A program made the position numbers and the translations under genes. DNA of 64,000 bases from Chitinophagaceae bacterium (GTDB lineage Bacteria > Bacteroidota > Bacteroidia > Chitinophagales > Chitinophagaceae), in NCBI GenBank assembly GCA_016719815.1, contig JADJYK010000013.1:144037-208036 (forward strand), written 5' to 3'. The notes under the pieces are model-generated. The model saw nothing but the letters and a program-made list of their open reading frames with translations. It was not told the DNA's origin and ran no database searches. Shown piece by piece: positions 10,986 through 20,163 of this stretch (position 1 is the first letter of the stretch; every line of letters starts with the position of its first letter).

Positions 10986-11714
10986 TTACAGGCTCATCAT
11001 TTCTTTAAACTTCACTGTTTGCCGGCGGCTTACTTCAATTTTTTCACCTCCTTTTAACTCCAGTAACAAACCGCCATTAAAGTAAGGTTCTATTTTTTCT
11101 ATCATCCGCAGGTTAATAATATGCTTGCGGTTAGCCCTGAAAAATACTTTCTCGTCCAGTCTTTCTTCCAGTGCATTGAGCGATTTAAGTATCAATGGCT
11201 TATTGGTACCAAAGAACACTTTTGCATAGTTGCCCACACTCTCAAACAGGCGGATGTCGCTCAGTTTAACAAACCAGCAACGTTCACCATCTTTTACAAA
11301 CACCTGGTCGTTTTCTGACAAAATGCTATTGTTAACATATTCGCCTTCTGTTCTTATCTCTTTATGTTCACTGGCTGTAAGCTTATGAATAGCATCTGAC
11401 AGCCGCTTAGGCTCAATTGGTTTCAGCAAATAATCAAGTGCATTTACCTCGAATGCCTTCAGTGCAAACTCATCATAAGCTGTGGTGAAAATTACCTGCG
11501 GGGTTTTATCGAGTTGGGCCAGCATTTCAAAACCGGTTTTGCCGGGCATTTGTATATCCAGGAAAATTATATCCGGTTGCTGCTTCTCAATCTTGGCTAT
11601 GCCTTCATCAGCATTAGTTGCTTCATCCACAATTTCCACCTCAGGAAACTCCTGCAGCATCTTTTTTAATTCTGTTCTGGCTAATCGTTCGTCATCAATA
11701 ATTATAGCTCTCAT
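10986..11714 (-). CDS. LytTR-type response regulator
   Basis: A 242-residue two-component regulator. Residues 1-115 are a receiver domain: acidic pocket IIIDDE, phosphoryl-acceptor Asp in IIFLDIQMPG, conserved Thr in VIFTTAYDE, and Lys in LLKPIEPKRL. Residues about 140-240 are a LytTR DNA-binding domain (VFVKDGERCWFVKLSDI, FFRANRKHIINLRMI, LKGGEKIEVSRRQTVKF). It is followed on the same strand by its terminator and preceded 130 bases upstream by a LytS/YehU-type histidine kinase, which is very likely its partner. Target genes are unknown. Confidence 0.93.
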   Translation of the reverse strand: MRAIIIDDERLARTELKKMLQEFPEVEIVDEATNADEGIAKIEKQQPDIIFLDIQMPGKTGFEMLAQLDKTPQVIFTTAYDEFALKAFEVNALDYLLKPIEPKRLSDAIHKLTASEHKEIRTEGEYVNNSILSENDQVFVKDGERCWFVKLSDIRLFESVGNYAKVFFGTNKPLILKSLNALEERLDEKVFFRANRKHIINLRMIEKIEPYFNGGLLLELKGGEKIEVSRRQTVKFKEMMSL

Positions 11715-11843
11715 AAATGAGGGTTTAAAGGTTTAAGGGGGTTAAATAGTCTAAAGTCCCGGGCAACCACATTTTTGCTGAGCAAGAAAATTAAAATACC
11801 GTTCCACTAATCCTTCTGCCTCTGAATCGTTTTAAATTAAACG

Positions 11844-12893
11844 TTACACATTCACCGGTATCAGCACCCTTGCTTCCACCATCGAACCGTTTACCTGTTG
11901 TATTTCAAACTTTGCCTTCTCTCCATATAATAAATTCAGCCTGTTGGCTGTGCTGGAAAGGCCAAATCCATTCCCGTTTCCATTACCGCTAATCTGTCCT
12001 GTATTTTGCACGACCAGTTCATGATAGTCACCGGTAAAATCAGAAATTACCTTCACCACACCACCATTCATTTGCTGGCTGATACCGTGCTTGATGGCAT
12101 TCTCCACCAATGTTTGTAACATCATCGGCGGCACGGGCATGTTTAATGTGTCTTCGTCAATTTCATACTCCACTTTCAGCCTGTCTTCAAAACGCATGTT
12201 TTCCAGCGCTAAATAATCTTTTACAATGTCCAGCTCGTTGGTCAGCGGCACCGTTTCCAGTTTTTCCGTATGCATGCTGCTGCGCAGAATGTTGCTCAGT
12301 TCGGTAATGGCCCTTCTGGCCCGCTGGGGATTTTCATCTACCAATGCCCGAATACTGTTAAGTGAATTAAAAATAAAATGCGGATTGATATGAGCCTTAA
12401 TTGTTCGCAGTTCAAGCTCTTTAATAAGCGATTCCATTTTCAATGCATCCAGTTGCTGGCGGCGGCTTTTCTGTAAGAAGTGGTAGAAATAATAAATCAA
12501 TACCCATGGCAGAATGAACCATCCGTTGTCGATAGTGGAACCGGCCAGTTTTGCCCAGAAGCTGATGTTTTTTCCGGATGGTGTATTCAGCTTAAATAAC
12601 TCAATCCCCTTCAATACAATAAAACTGAAAGTCATAGAAGCCACAAACATGCTTACGATGAGCAGCGGAATAACTTTTTCCAATGGCCGCATCATCCATC
12701 CCTGCCACCTGATAAGCTCCCGCAGCAGGTGTGTAACAAGAATACCCGATATAAAAACGATAGTGATCCTGCCCAGCAGTTTTTGGGTTGATATATCAAC
12801 CTGGTAGGTACGGGCAAAAAACAACATCACAAGGCCGACAAAACCCCAGCCTGCAATCTGCAATAACCAATATCTTTTTGTATGTAACTGCAT
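11844..12893 (-). CDS. LytS/YehU-type sensor histidine kinase
   Basis: Membrane sensor kinase paired with the LytTR regulator just downstream. From ATG 12893 (MQLHTKRYWLLQIAGWGF) it has 349 residues. Four hydrophobic segments fill the N-terminal 150 residues. Next come a coiled stretch and the His_kinase domain with the phospho-acceptor in IKAHINPHFIFNSLNSIRAL. The ATPase part has VPPMMLQTLVENAIKHG (N box) and GNGNGFGLSSTANRL (G box). An upstream in-frame start at 13037 would add 48 residues without membrane character, so I prefer 12893. The signal sensed is not evident. Confidence 0.9.
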   Translation of the reverse strand: MQLHTKRYWLLQIAGWGFVGLVMLFFARTYQVDISTQKLLGRITIVFISGILVTHLLRELIRWQGWMMRPLEKVIPLLIVSMFVASMTFSFIVLKGIELFKLNTPSGKNISFWAKLAGSTIDNGWFILPWVLIYYFYHFLQKSRRQQLDALKMESLIKELELRTIKAHINPHFIFNSLNSIRALVDENPQRARRAITELSNILRSSMHTEKLETVPLTNELDIVKDYLALENMRFEDRLKVEYEIDEDTLNMPVPPMMLQTLVENAIKHGISQQMNGGVVKVISDFTGDYHELVVQNTGQISGNGNGNGFGLSSTANRLNLLYGEKAKFEIQQVNGSMVEARVLIPVNV

Positions 12894-13108
12894 ACACAAA
12901 TTTACTTCGAAGTCCGCATCATTCCAGTCCTTTATTATCAGTGGCAAAAAGGGGGTACAAATGGACTGTAATATCGCATTTTTGTCAAAATTAATTTTTC
13001 CCACAGTCAACAACGGGCGGAGATTATTGTTAAACAAAATTTAGAATATAACAGTGCAGGCAGCTATCAGCGGGAAAACAGTACATTTACACCGTTAAAA
13101 AAGTTTCA

Positions 13109-15046
13109 ATGAATATTACGCCAGGATCTCTTTTGCAAACCATTAATTCACCAGGAGACCTGAAAAAACTCTCCCGTGAAAAATTACACCAGGTGTGCGA
13201 TGAACTGCGCCAATATATTATCGATGTGGTAAGCGTACATGGCGGGCATTTTGGAGCCAGCCTTGGTGTGGTGGAACTGACAACAGCCCTGCATTATGTC
13301 TATAATACACCGTACGATCAGTTGGTATGGGATGTGGGACACCAGGCATACGGACATAAAATACTTACCGGAAGAAGAGATGATTTTCATACCAACAGGA
13401 AATACAAAGGTATTAGTGGTTTTCCAAAAAGAAGTGAAAGCGAATATGATACATTTGGTGTAGGACACTCGTCCACTTCCATTTCCGGTGCCCTGGGAAT
13501 GGCAATGGCCGCAAAATACAAAGGTGAAAAAGACAGGAAAGTGGTGGCGGTGATTGGCGATGGCTCTATGACAGCTGGCCTCGCTTTCGAAGGAATGAAC
13601 CATGCCGGTGTGGCCGATGCCGATTTACTGATTGTGCTGAACGATAATGGAATTGGTATTGACCCCAACGTGGGTGCCCTGAAAGAATACCTGACAGATA
13701 TTACCACATCGCCTACTTACAATAAAGTAAAAGATGATGTATGGAACCTGCTGGGCAAACTGCCGGTAGGTAAAAACTTTACCCGGGCAATGGGGCATAA
13801 ACTGGCTGAAGGCATGAAAGGTATGGTTAGCAGCAGTGCCAACTTGTTTGAAGCATTAAAAATCCGCTATTTTGGTCCAATTGACGGACACAATGTAGCC
13901 AAACTGGTTGATACGCTGAAAGACCTGCGCAATATCCCGGGACCTAAGCTGCTGCATATTGTTACCACCAAAGGAAAAGGATATGCCCTTGCTGAAAAAG
14001 ATCAGACCAAGTGGCATGCACCCGGACTGTTTGATAAAGTAACCGGTGAAATTCATAAAAAGAAATACGATCTGCCCCAGCCTCCTAAATACCAGGATGT
14101 GTTTGGCTATACCATGATTGAACTGGCTGAACAGAATGATAAAATTTTCGCTATCACACCTGCCATGCCTTCCGGTTCATCATTAAAATTTATGATGGAG
14201 AAAATGCCGCACCGGGCTTTTGATGTGGGCATTGCCGAGCAGCATGCTGTAACACTCAGTGCCGGTATGGCCACACAGGGGATGAAGGTGTTTTGCAATA
14301 TTTATTCCTCTTTTATGCAGCGGGCATACGACTCAGTAGTACATGATGTGGCCATTCAGAAACTACCGGTTGTTTTCTGTCTTGACCGTGCCGGCCTGGT
14401 TGGTGATGACGGACCTACCCACCATGGCTGTTATGATATTGCTTATTTCCGTTGTATACCTAATATGATTATCAGTTCGCCCATGAATGAGGCTGAACTG
14501 CGTAACCTCATGTACACTGCCCAGCTTGACAGTCTCAAACTTCCCATAGTTATCCGTTATCCAAGAGGTGAAGGGATGATGCCTGAATGGCAAACAGAAA
14601 TGAAGGAAATAGAAATAGGCAAAGGAAGAAAACTGAAAGACGGAAAGGATATTGCCATTCTTACACTTGGCCATCCGGGTAATTTTGCGGCCGCAGCCAT
14701 TCGTGATGTAAAACGGGAAGGCCTGGACCCGGCACATTATGATATGCGTTTTGTAAAACCGCTGGATGCAGAAATGCTGCATGAAATATTCAGTAAATAC
14801 AACAAGGTTATTACTGTTGAAGATGGCACAGTAGTAGGAGGTTTTGGCTCTGCTATTCTTGAGTTTATGAACCAGCACAACTATACAGCCGAAGTAAAGA
14901 TTTTAGGAATCCCTGACAGGCTTGTTGAACATGGTACACCCAAAGAACTGCACCGGGAATGTGGCTATGATGCTCAAGGAATAAAAGAAGCGATATTGGA
15001 AATGATGAAGGAACGCCTCACTGTTGCCTCAACGGTGTTAGGATAA
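13109..15046 (+). CDS. dxs: 1-deoxy-D-xylulose-5-phosphate synthase
   Basis: First enzyme of the non-mevalonate isoprenoid pathway, condensing pyruvate and glyceraldehyde-3-phosphate with thiamine diphosphate in the cytosol. The 645 residues match the family length. The substrate-contacting His is in VWDVGHQAYGHKIL, the ThDP/Mg motif is GDGSMTAGLAFEGMNHAG...NDNG, the catalytic Glu is in FDVGIAEQHAVTLSAG, and the C-terminal domain carries TVEDGTVVGGFGSAI. The frame is intact through 1.9 kb, unlike many neighbours. It is divergent from the histidine kinase gene. Isoprenoid precursors also feed the GGGPS-like enzyme at 10129. Confidence 0.97.
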   Translation: MNITPGSLLQTINSPGDLKKLSREKLHQVCDELRQYIIDVVSVHGGHFGASLGVVELTTALHYVYNTPYDQLVWDVGHQAYGHKILTGRRDDFHTNRKYKGISGFPKRSESEYDTFGVGHSSTSISGALGMAMAAKYKGEKDRKVVAVIGDGSMTAGLAFEGMNHAGVADADLLIVLNDNGIGIDPNVGALKEYLTDITTSPTYNKVKDDVWNLLGKLPVGKNFTRAMGHKLAEGMKGMVSSSANLFEALKIRYFGPIDGHNVAKLVDTLKDLRNIPGPKLLHIVTTKGKGYALAEKDQTKWHAPGLFDKVTGEIHKKKYDLPQPPKYQDVFGYTMIELAEQNDKIFAITPAMPSGSSLKFMMEKMPHRAFDVGIAEQHAVTLSAGMATQGMKVFCNIYSSFMQRAYDSVVHDVAIQKLPVVFCLDRAGLVGDDGPTHHGCYDIAYFRCIPNMIISSPMNEAELRNLMYTAQLDSLKLPIVIRYPRGEGMMPEWQTEMKEIEIGKGRKLKDGKDIAILTLGHPGNFAAAAIRDVKREGLDPAHYDMRFVKPLDAEMLHEIFSKYNKVITVEDGTVVGGFGSAILEFMNQHNYTAEVKILGIPDRLVEHGTPKELHRECGYDAQGIKEAILEMMKERLTVASTVLG

Positions 15047-15084
15047 TTTTAACAGGCTTATCATATCTATACGTATGGAATAGC

Positions 15085-15113
15085 GTTGTGTAAGCGTCCA
15101 CTGTTTACACAAC
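15085..15113. repeat. Inverted repeat downstream of dxs
   Basis: Arms GTTGTGTAA / TTACACAAC (15085-15093 and 15105-15113) pair perfectly across an 11-base loop. There is no T-run after it, so it may be a weak terminator, an operator or an mRNA structure ahead of the next gene. Confidence 0.4.
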
Positions 15114-15124
15114 CCACTTATGTT

Positions 15125-15769
15125 ATGAAATTGCTTCCCCGCTTACTTTTTATTATTCTCATCGTTTGCATCGCCGTATCATGGTTTCCAAAAACACATT
15201 TCTGGGAAAAGACAAAAAAAACTCTTCTGACTAAAAAAGAAGTTGCTTTAAAACCAAAAACGGTCACCAACGCCAAACTAAAAACAAAAGCAGCCGAGGC
15301 CAGAAACTATCTTACTGGAAAAAACTATAATAACCAGACCTGTTTCTTCATTGATATGAGTCTGCCCTCCGGGCAAAAACGTTTTTTCATTTTCGACCTG
15401 AAAAGGGATTCATTGCTAAGTGCCGGACTTGTAACGCATGGCAACTGCATGGAATACTGGCTCGAAGAAAAACGATACAGCAATGTGGTGGGCAGTGGCT
15501 GTACATCGCTTGGCAAATACAAGACCGGTAATCCTTACACAGGTAAATTTGGATACTCCTACAAACTATATGGCTTAGACAGTTCCAACAGCAATGCTTA
15601 TGCAAGAGCAATTGTGCTGCATTCGCATGAATGTGTTCCTGACGATGAGGTAACTGATGAAATTTGTCAAAGCAATGGCTGTCCCACCGTGGCTCCCGTA
15701 TTTTTGCAACAGCTAAAAAAGATTATCAATTCTTCCAAAAAACCTGTTTTGTTGTGGATATATGAATAA
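15125..15769 (+). CDS. Murein L,D-transpeptidase catalytic domain family protein (YkuD_2 type)
   Basis: Likely periplasmic peptidoglycan-modifying enzyme of 214 residues. ATG 15125 begins an N-terminal membrane anchor or signal (MKLLPRLLFIILIVCIAVSW) followed by a Lys-rich linker. The catalytic part contains the GSGCTSLGKYKTGNPY stretch, a conserved His in IVLHSHE, and the nucleophile Cys in QSNGCPTVAP, all in the usual order. An upstream in-frame start at 15086 lies within an inverted repeat and is less likely. It ends inside a shared terminator with the convergent osmC gene. Confidence 0.85.
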   Translation: MKLLPRLLFIILIVCIAVSWFPKTHFWEKTKKTLLTKKEVALKPKTVTNAKLKTKAAEARNYLTGKNYNNQTCFFIDMSLPSGQKRFFIFDLKRDSLLSAGLVTHGNCMEYWLEEKRYSNVVGSGCTSLGKYKTGNPYTGKFGYSYKLYGLDSSNSNAYARAIVLHSHECVPDDEVTDEICQSNGCPTVAPVFLQQLKKIINSSKKPVLLWIYE

Positions 15770-15793
15770 AGCCGCCCCTATCGGTGCGGCTTT
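15768..15793. terminator. Bidirectional terminator between the L,D-transpeptidase and OsmC genes
   Basis: Stem AAAGCCGC / GCGGCTTT (15768-15775 and 15786-15793) with a 10-base loop, between convergent genes. A and T runs on either side allow use in both directions. Confidence 0.75.
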
Positions 15794-15813
15794 GCCAAAA
15801 AACTCTTTACTTA

Positions 15814-16236
15814 CTATTTAAAACTCTTCACCAGGTTAGCTTCCATGGTAATATCTGTTGCCAGCGACTTGCTGATCGGGCAGTTTTCTTTTGCCTCTTC
15901 TGCATACTGCGGAAAATTCTTTGCCTTCAGTTTCGGAACTTTTGCTTTTACTTCAAGATGGCTGTTGGTGATAACACCATTCTCCAAAGTGATGGTGCAT
16001 TTTGTTTCGATACGGCTGGGTGTAAACCCGGCAGCACCCAAAACAAAACTAAGTTTCATAGAATAACAACCGGCATGTGCTGCGGCAATCAGTTCTTCGG
16101 GGTTGGTGTAGGTGCCATCCTCAAAGCGGCTGCGAAAATCATATGCTTTATTCTTTATTACTCCGGACTGCGTAAGCAGTTTACCGGTTCCTTCTTTACC
16201 GGAGCCTTTCCAGTTGGCTGTGGCTGAACGCTTCAT
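15814..16236 (-). CDS. OsmC family peroxiredoxin-like protein
   Basis: Small cytosolic thiol peroxidase of 140 residues in the OsmC/Ohr superfamily, which reduces organic hydroperoxides. The two redox cysteines are in AAAHAGCYSMKLSF and KENCPISKSL. The N-terminal sequence (MKRSATANWKGSGKEGTGKL) and length fit the OsmC branch rather than Ohr. It begins 11 bases after the scpA stop on the same strand, so the two are probably cotranscribed. Confidence 0.93.
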   Translation of the reverse strand: MKRSATANWKGSGKEGTGKLLTQSGVIKNKAYDFRSRFEDGTYTNPEELIAAAHAGCYSMKLSFVLGAAGFTPSRIETKCTITLENGVITNSHLEVKAKVPKLKAKNFPQYAEEAKENCPISKSLATDITMEANLVKSFK

Positions 16237-16247
16237 GTGTATATGTT

Positions 16248-17039
16248 TTATTGTGGTTGATTAATATCCTGTTCCAGGGCAGCGAGCCTGTTTTCAGGTT
16301 CATTGTATTCAATGATAAAGTTATTCATTCCCTCACCAATCATTATATTCAAAAATTTTTGTTGTACCAGCTCCAGCAGCGATAAAAATAAAAAAATCGC
16401 ATGTACCCTGTTTTCACTCAGCTCAAATATCTTTTCAAAAGACAGGTGTTTTTGCTGTTGTGCAAGGGTAAGCATATCCTCCCGGCTTTTTTCCATGGTG
16501 TAGTTGTATTGCACCACCGTATGTACCGGCTTGTTGAGCCTGTCGCTGTATTTCTGCATAGCCCTTTCAAAGGCCTTCATCAGCTTAAACAGCGTAATAT
16601 TTTGAATTTCTGTGCCTTCGCTTTCCTCTTCACCTATTTGAGAAAGTTCCCGTTGGATGTTTCCCCTCTTCACCATCAGCATACGCAGGGCTTCCATTTC
16701 TGCCATCTGTGCAGATGCTTCTTTAAAGCGTTTATATTCAAGAATCTTATTTATCAGTTCTTCCCTTGGGTCAATTTCATTGCCCTGAGCATCCAGTTCT
16801 TTACGGGGCAACAGCATTTTGGCCTTTATCCGCATCAGTGTAGAAATGAAAAGGATAAACTCACTGCTTAGCTCAATATTCAGTTCGTCACTCTGGTGAA
16901 TGTAGTCCAGAAAATCGGTAATTATTTTGTTGATAGGAATATTATAAATATCCAGTTCATCCCTTTCGATAAAGAACAATAATAGGTCCAACGGGCCTTC
17001 AAACTGCGGCAATTTTATCTGGTACGATGTATTCTGCAC
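16248..17039 (-). CDS. scpA: Segregation and condensation protein A
   Basis: Kleisin subunit that bridges the heads of the SMC complex for chromosome condensation, together with ScpB. The hallmark N-terminus IKLPQFEGPLDLLLFFIERD is followed by a helical middle region and a winged-helix C-terminus (LSFEKIFELSENRVHAIFLFLSLLELVQQK). The longest frame starts at TTG 17081, but that lies inside the mscL terminator hairpin. GTG 17039 (VQNTSYQIK) fits the family better and gives 263 residues. The osmC gene follows at once. Confidence 0.93.
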   Translation of the reverse strand: MQNTSYQIKLPQFEGPLDLLLFFIERDELDIYNIPINKIITDFLDYIHQSDELNIELSSEFILFISTLMRIKAKMLLPRKELDAQGNEIDPREELINKILEYKRFKEASAQMAEMEALRMLMVKRGNIQRELSQIGEEESEGTEIQNITLFKLMKAFERAMQKYSDRLNKPVHTVVQYNYTMEKSREDMLTLAQQQKHLSFEKIFELSENRVHAIFLFLSLLELVQQKFLNIMIGEGMNNFIIEYNEPENRLAALEQDINQPQ

Positions 17040-17060
17040 TATACTGTGAAATTTATTCAG

Positions 17061-17088
17061 AAAAAAAGTCCTGTCTTTCAACAGGACT
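17061..17088 (-). terminator. Rho-independent terminator of mscL
   Basis: Stem AGTCCTGT / ACAGGACT (17067-17074 and 17081-17088). On the minus strand it is followed by seven T (17067-17061). It overlaps the longest possible scpA frame and so argues for a later scpA start. Confidence 0.85.
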
Positions 17089-17140
17089 CTGCAAATCTAA
17101 GGGAAAAACGGTTTTCCGACCGAAACAGCCCTTTTCCCGG

Positions 17141-17545
17141 TTATTTCTTTAGGGCATCCCTGATTTCACGAAGCAGGGTAATATCTTCAGCCGGGGCAGC
17201 AGGGGCAGCTTCCTCTTTCTTCTTAAGGGAGTTGATTGTTCTGATTACCATAAACATAACAAAAGCAACAATAACGAAGTTGATAATAGCTGTAATGAAA
17301 TCACCCCATTTCAAAAAAATGGCCTCTGTGGTAACTTTCCCGGTTTCATCTAGAACAGCATCCTTTAGTTTTAACATGTTTTTGCTGAGGTCTGAACCAC
17401 CAATTAAGCCTATAAGAGGTGAAACAACTCCTTCTGTAAAAGAAGTAACAACTTTTCCAAAAGCACCTCCCATTACAAAGGCAACTGCAATGTCAACCAG
17501 GTTACCTTTCATTGCAAAATCTTTAAACTCTTTAAGCATTCCCAT
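17141..17545 (-). CDS. mscL: Large-conductance mechanosensitive channel
   Basis: Inner-membrane pore that opens under hypo-osmotic stress. From ATG 17545 (MGMLKEFKDFAMKGN) it has 134 residues, the usual size. The first transmembrane helix is LVDIAVAFVMGGAFGKVVTS with the characteristic IAVAFVMGGAF packing motif. The second is FITAIINFVIVAFVMFMVIR. A charged C-terminal helix follows (LREIRDALKK). The longer frame to 17608 adds an unlikely N-terminal extension. Confidence 0.96.
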   Translation of the reverse strand: MGMLKEFKDFAMKGNLVDIAVAFVMGGAFGKVVTSFTEGVVSPLIGLIGGSDLSKNMLKLKDAVLDETGKVTTEAIFLKWGDFITAIINFVIVAFVMFMVIRTINSLKKKEEAAPAAPAEDITLLREIRDALKK

Positions 17546-17648
17546 AAAATTTGATTTTGATGTTATTAATATAAATAAGAACAAACATAGTTTTTCAGCT
17601 ACATTCATCCTTTTTTTTTCGACAAAAAAGATGTTTTGAAAGATAAGA

Positions 17649-18395
17649 TTATTTCTTTAATCCCGGATACTGCATGTCAAGGCCTTTCAGTAAATCAAGG
17701 AGTGCATTGGCTATAATATACTCTTTATACCAGTTCTGATCAGCAGGTACAATTGTCCATTCTGGTTTATCGCAATGTTCAAAACAGTCTTCATACATTT
17801 TCATATAAACATCCCACAATTTTGCCTCTTCGAAATCTTTTTCGTTGTATTTCCACATTTTAGCCGGATCCTGCATCCTCTCTGTCAGCCGCTCCTGTTG
17901 CTCTTCAGGCGATATATGCAGGTAAAATTTCAGGATATGTGTGTTATTATGCTCCTGCATCAGCTTCTCAAAATCATTAATGGCCTGCATCCGTTTTTTT
18001 GCCGTGTCGTCATTGCACCAGCCATGTACACGGGTAACAAGTATATCTTCATAGTGCGACCGGTTAAAAACCTGTATCATGCCTTTGGCAGGTGCATACT
18101 GATGAATGCGCCACAAAAAGTCGTGTGATAATTCTTCTGCGGTCGGGGCTTTATAAGATTTTACCGAAACGCCCTGAGGATTCATATTGCCCAGCACATT
18201 TCTGATTACTCCGTCTTTACCACTGCCATCCATACCCTGTATCACAACCAGCACAGAGTGCTTGCTTTCTGCAAACAAGAGGTTTTGTAATTCATCCAGT
18301 TGTTCCAGGATTTTTGCTGTTTGCTCTTTTACGGTGTCTTTGTCCAGGTTTTTGGGGGCCTTGGTTGCTATGTCTTGTAAAACAATCTTTGCCAT
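17649..18395 (-). CDS. ppk2: Polyphosphate kinase 2 family protein
   Basis: Cytosolic enzyme that phosphorylates nucleotides with polyphosphate. It has 248 residues. The P-loop is VVIQGMDGSGKDGVIRN (about residues 50-66), the lid module includes FNRSHYEDILVTRVHG, and the C-terminal part has WTIVPADQNWYKEYIIANAL, all typical of single-domain PPK2. Whether it prefers NDP or NMP cannot be read with confidence. It is transcribed ahead of mscL on the same strand with a roughly 100-base gap. Confidence 0.92.
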   Translation of the reverse strand: MAKIVLQDIATKAPKNLDKDTVKEQTAKILEQLDELQNLLFAESKHSVLVVIQGMDGSGKDGVIRNVLGNMNPQGVSVKSYKAPTAEELSHDFLWRIHQYAPAKGMIQVFNRSHYEDILVTRVHGWCNDDTAKKRMQAINDFEKLMQEHNNTHILKFYLHISPEEQQERLTERMQDPAKMWKYNEKDFEEAKLWDVYMKMYEDCFEHCDKPEWTIVPADQNWYKEYIIANALLDLLKGLDMQYPGLKK

Positions 18396-18501
18396 AGTAG
18401 TGTATTATATTATTAATCAATTTACCAAATCAGGAAATCTCCGGCAGGTTATAAAAATAAATCAATATCTCTTGTTTTGTTTATTAAACTTTGCACCTCT
18501 T

Positions 18502-19398
18502 ATGCAAAAAGGAATACTACGATGGGGACTGTTTGCAGCACTATGCATTATATGGGGCAGTTCTTTTATACTGATGAAGTGGGGTATGTTTGATGAGCAC
18601 CAACAACCGGTGCTTTCACCATTTCATGTGGCAGCACTAAGAATGCTTTCCTCCGGTGTTGTAATGCTGCCCTTTCTCTATAGTTCCCTGAAAGGGATTC
18701 CGGCAAAAACCGTTCGCTATATTCTGCTTAGTGGGTGGATGGGGAGTTTCTTCCCGGCATTTTTATTTTGTATTGCTGAAACAAAAATTGATGGTGCACT
18801 TACAGGCAGCCTTAATTCTCTTACTCCTTTGTTTGTAATTATTACCGGAACTTTATTTTTTGGCATGCGTACCGGCTCTAAAAAGATTGCGGGAGTTGTG
18901 GTAGGCCTGGCCGGCAGTGCACTGCTCATTTACCTTAATATCACCAAGCCGCAGGGCTACATTTCTTACACGGGTTTTGTAGTGTTCGCCACATTGCTTT
19001 ATGGATTTAATGTAAATATGGTACATAATAAATTGGCTGGTGTAAGTTCTGTACAGATTGCAACAATTGCTTTTACCGGTCTTATTCCGCCTGCCCTTAT
19101 TGTCTTATTTGCCACGGGTTATTTTAATCAGCCTCTTTCTGAACATAAATTTATAATGAGTACACTGGCCAGCAGTATTTTGGGCATTGTAGGCACCGCA
19201 TTTGCTTCTGTTCTTTTTTATGTACTGGTAAAAAGGGCAGGTGGTTTGTTTGCTTCGCTGGTAACGTACGGCGTACCATTTGTGGCTATAATATGGGGCG
19301 TTTATTACGGTGAAAATGTAACTATTTTGCAGATTGTTGCTTTATGTATTATTCTGGCAGGCGTTTACCTGGCTAACAGGAGTGACCGAAAAAAATAA
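18502..19398 (+). CDS. EamA/DMT family permease
   Basis: Inner-membrane transporter of 298 residues with ten predicted hydrophobic helices in two EamA repeats. The first repeat begins GLFAALCIIWGSSFILMKWG and the second begins near YISYTGFVVFATLLYGFNVN. The end IIWGVYYGENVTILQIVAL...GVYLANR is the standard C-terminal signature. Start ATG 18502 follows a short Bacteroidetes-like promoter (AAACTTTG at 18486-18493). The frame continues upstream antisense to ppk2, which is not credible. The substrate is unknown; members export amino acids or other metabolites. Confidence 0.9.
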   Translation: MQKGILRWGLFAALCIIWGSSFILMKWGMFDEHQQPVLSPFHVAALRMLSSGVVMLPFLYSSLKGIPAKTVRYILLSGWMGSFFPAFLFCIAETKIDGALTGSLNSLTPLFVIITGTLFFGMRTGSKKIAGVVVGLAGSALLIYLNITKPQGYISYTGFVVFATLLYGFNVNMVHNKLAGVSSVQIATIAFTGLIPPALIVLFATGYFNQPLSEHKFIMSTLASSILGIVGTAFASVLFYVLVKRAGGLFASLVTYGVPFVAIIWGVYYGENVTILQIVALCIILAGVYLANRSDRKK

Positions 19399-19419
19399 AG
19401 CATGTCTTTCGACATGCTT
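19398..19419. terminator. Bidirectional terminator between the EamA permease gene and frr
   Basis: Perfect 9-bp stem AAGCATGTC / GACATGCTT with a TTTC loop, overlapping the permease stop codon. The minus strand continues into a T-rich run, so it should stop frr transcripts efficiently. Confidence 0.8.
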
Positions 19420-19442
19420 AAGCAAATACATTTATTAAGTCA

Positions 19443-20006
19443 TCAGATTGACATTATTTCTTTCTCTTTAGCAGCAAGATGTTTATCCACCAGTGTAATA
19501 AACTTATCTGTCATTTGCTGAATATCTTCTTCAGCATCTTTAGCCACATCTTCACTTAGGCCGTTTTTCTGAAGCCTTTTGATATGTTCGATTCCGTCGC
19601 GGCGGATATTACGAATTGCTACTTTGCCATGTTCGCCCTCACCATGACATCTTTTTACAAGCTCCCGTCTCCTTTCTTCTGTAAGCGGAGGTAAAAACAA
19701 ACGGATAATGACCCCGTCATTTTGCGGATTAATGCCAATATTGGCGGCAATAATAGCTCTTTCTATTGGCTGCAGCATATTCTTTTCCCAGGGCTGAATA
19801 GTAAGTGTGCGGGCATCCAGCACACTGATATTTGCTGTTTGGTTAATAGGCATTGGAGAACCATAATAATCAACCATTAATCCATCCAGCATTTGAGGAT
19901 TGGCCTTACCTGCCCTGATTTTTATCAGTTCAGCTTCAAGGTGGTTAATTGCTTTTTTCATGTGGTCATCAGCAGTGCTGATAATTGATGCAACGTCTTC
20001 TGCCAT
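19443..20006 (-). CDS. frr: Ribosome recycling factor
   Basis: Splits post-termination ribosomes together with EF-G. It has 187 residues, the standard size. Signature stretches are INHLEAELIKIRAGKANPQM near the N-terminus, VLDARTLTIQPWEKNMLQPI, and the C-terminal NIRRDGIEHIKRLQK followed by EEDIQQMTDKFI. The gene is intact. It lies downstream of the WecA-like gene and is separated from it by a terminator at 20113-20142. Confidence 0.97.
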   Translation of the reverse strand: MAEDVASIISTADDHMKKAINHLEAELIKIRAGKANPQMLDGLMVDYYGSPMPINQTANISVLDARTLTIQPWEKNMLQPIERAIIAANIGINPQNDGVIIRLFLPPLTEERRRELVKRCHGEGEHGKVAIRNIRRDGIEHIKRLQKNGLSEDVAKDAEEDIQQMTDKFITLVDKHLAAKEKEIMSI

Positions 20007-20112
20007 AATTTTGTGTTTTAAAATTGGGAAACAAATCTACGAAATGAGCGATACCCAAAAAAAATAATAAACGTAGCAAATCGCTCAATTTTGCTTATTT
20101 AGAACAGCAAAA

Positions 20113-20142
20113 AACCGGGCTGCCTGTATAGCTCACCCGGTT
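20113..20142 (-). terminator. Rho-independent terminator of the WecA-like gene
   Basis: Stem AACCGGG / CCCGGTT (20113-20119 and 20136-20142). On the minus strand it is followed by six T. It comes 22 bases after the downstream stop codon of the read-through frame, supporting that the gene extends past the internal TAG. Confidence 0.75.
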
Positions 20143-20163
20143 CATATTATTACTCTTTGCTGA

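Noticed and set aside
12893..13037. Longer start for the LytS-type kinase
   Set aside because: The extra 48 residues are not membrane-like and read back toward the dxs promoter. ATG 12893 directly precedes the first helix.
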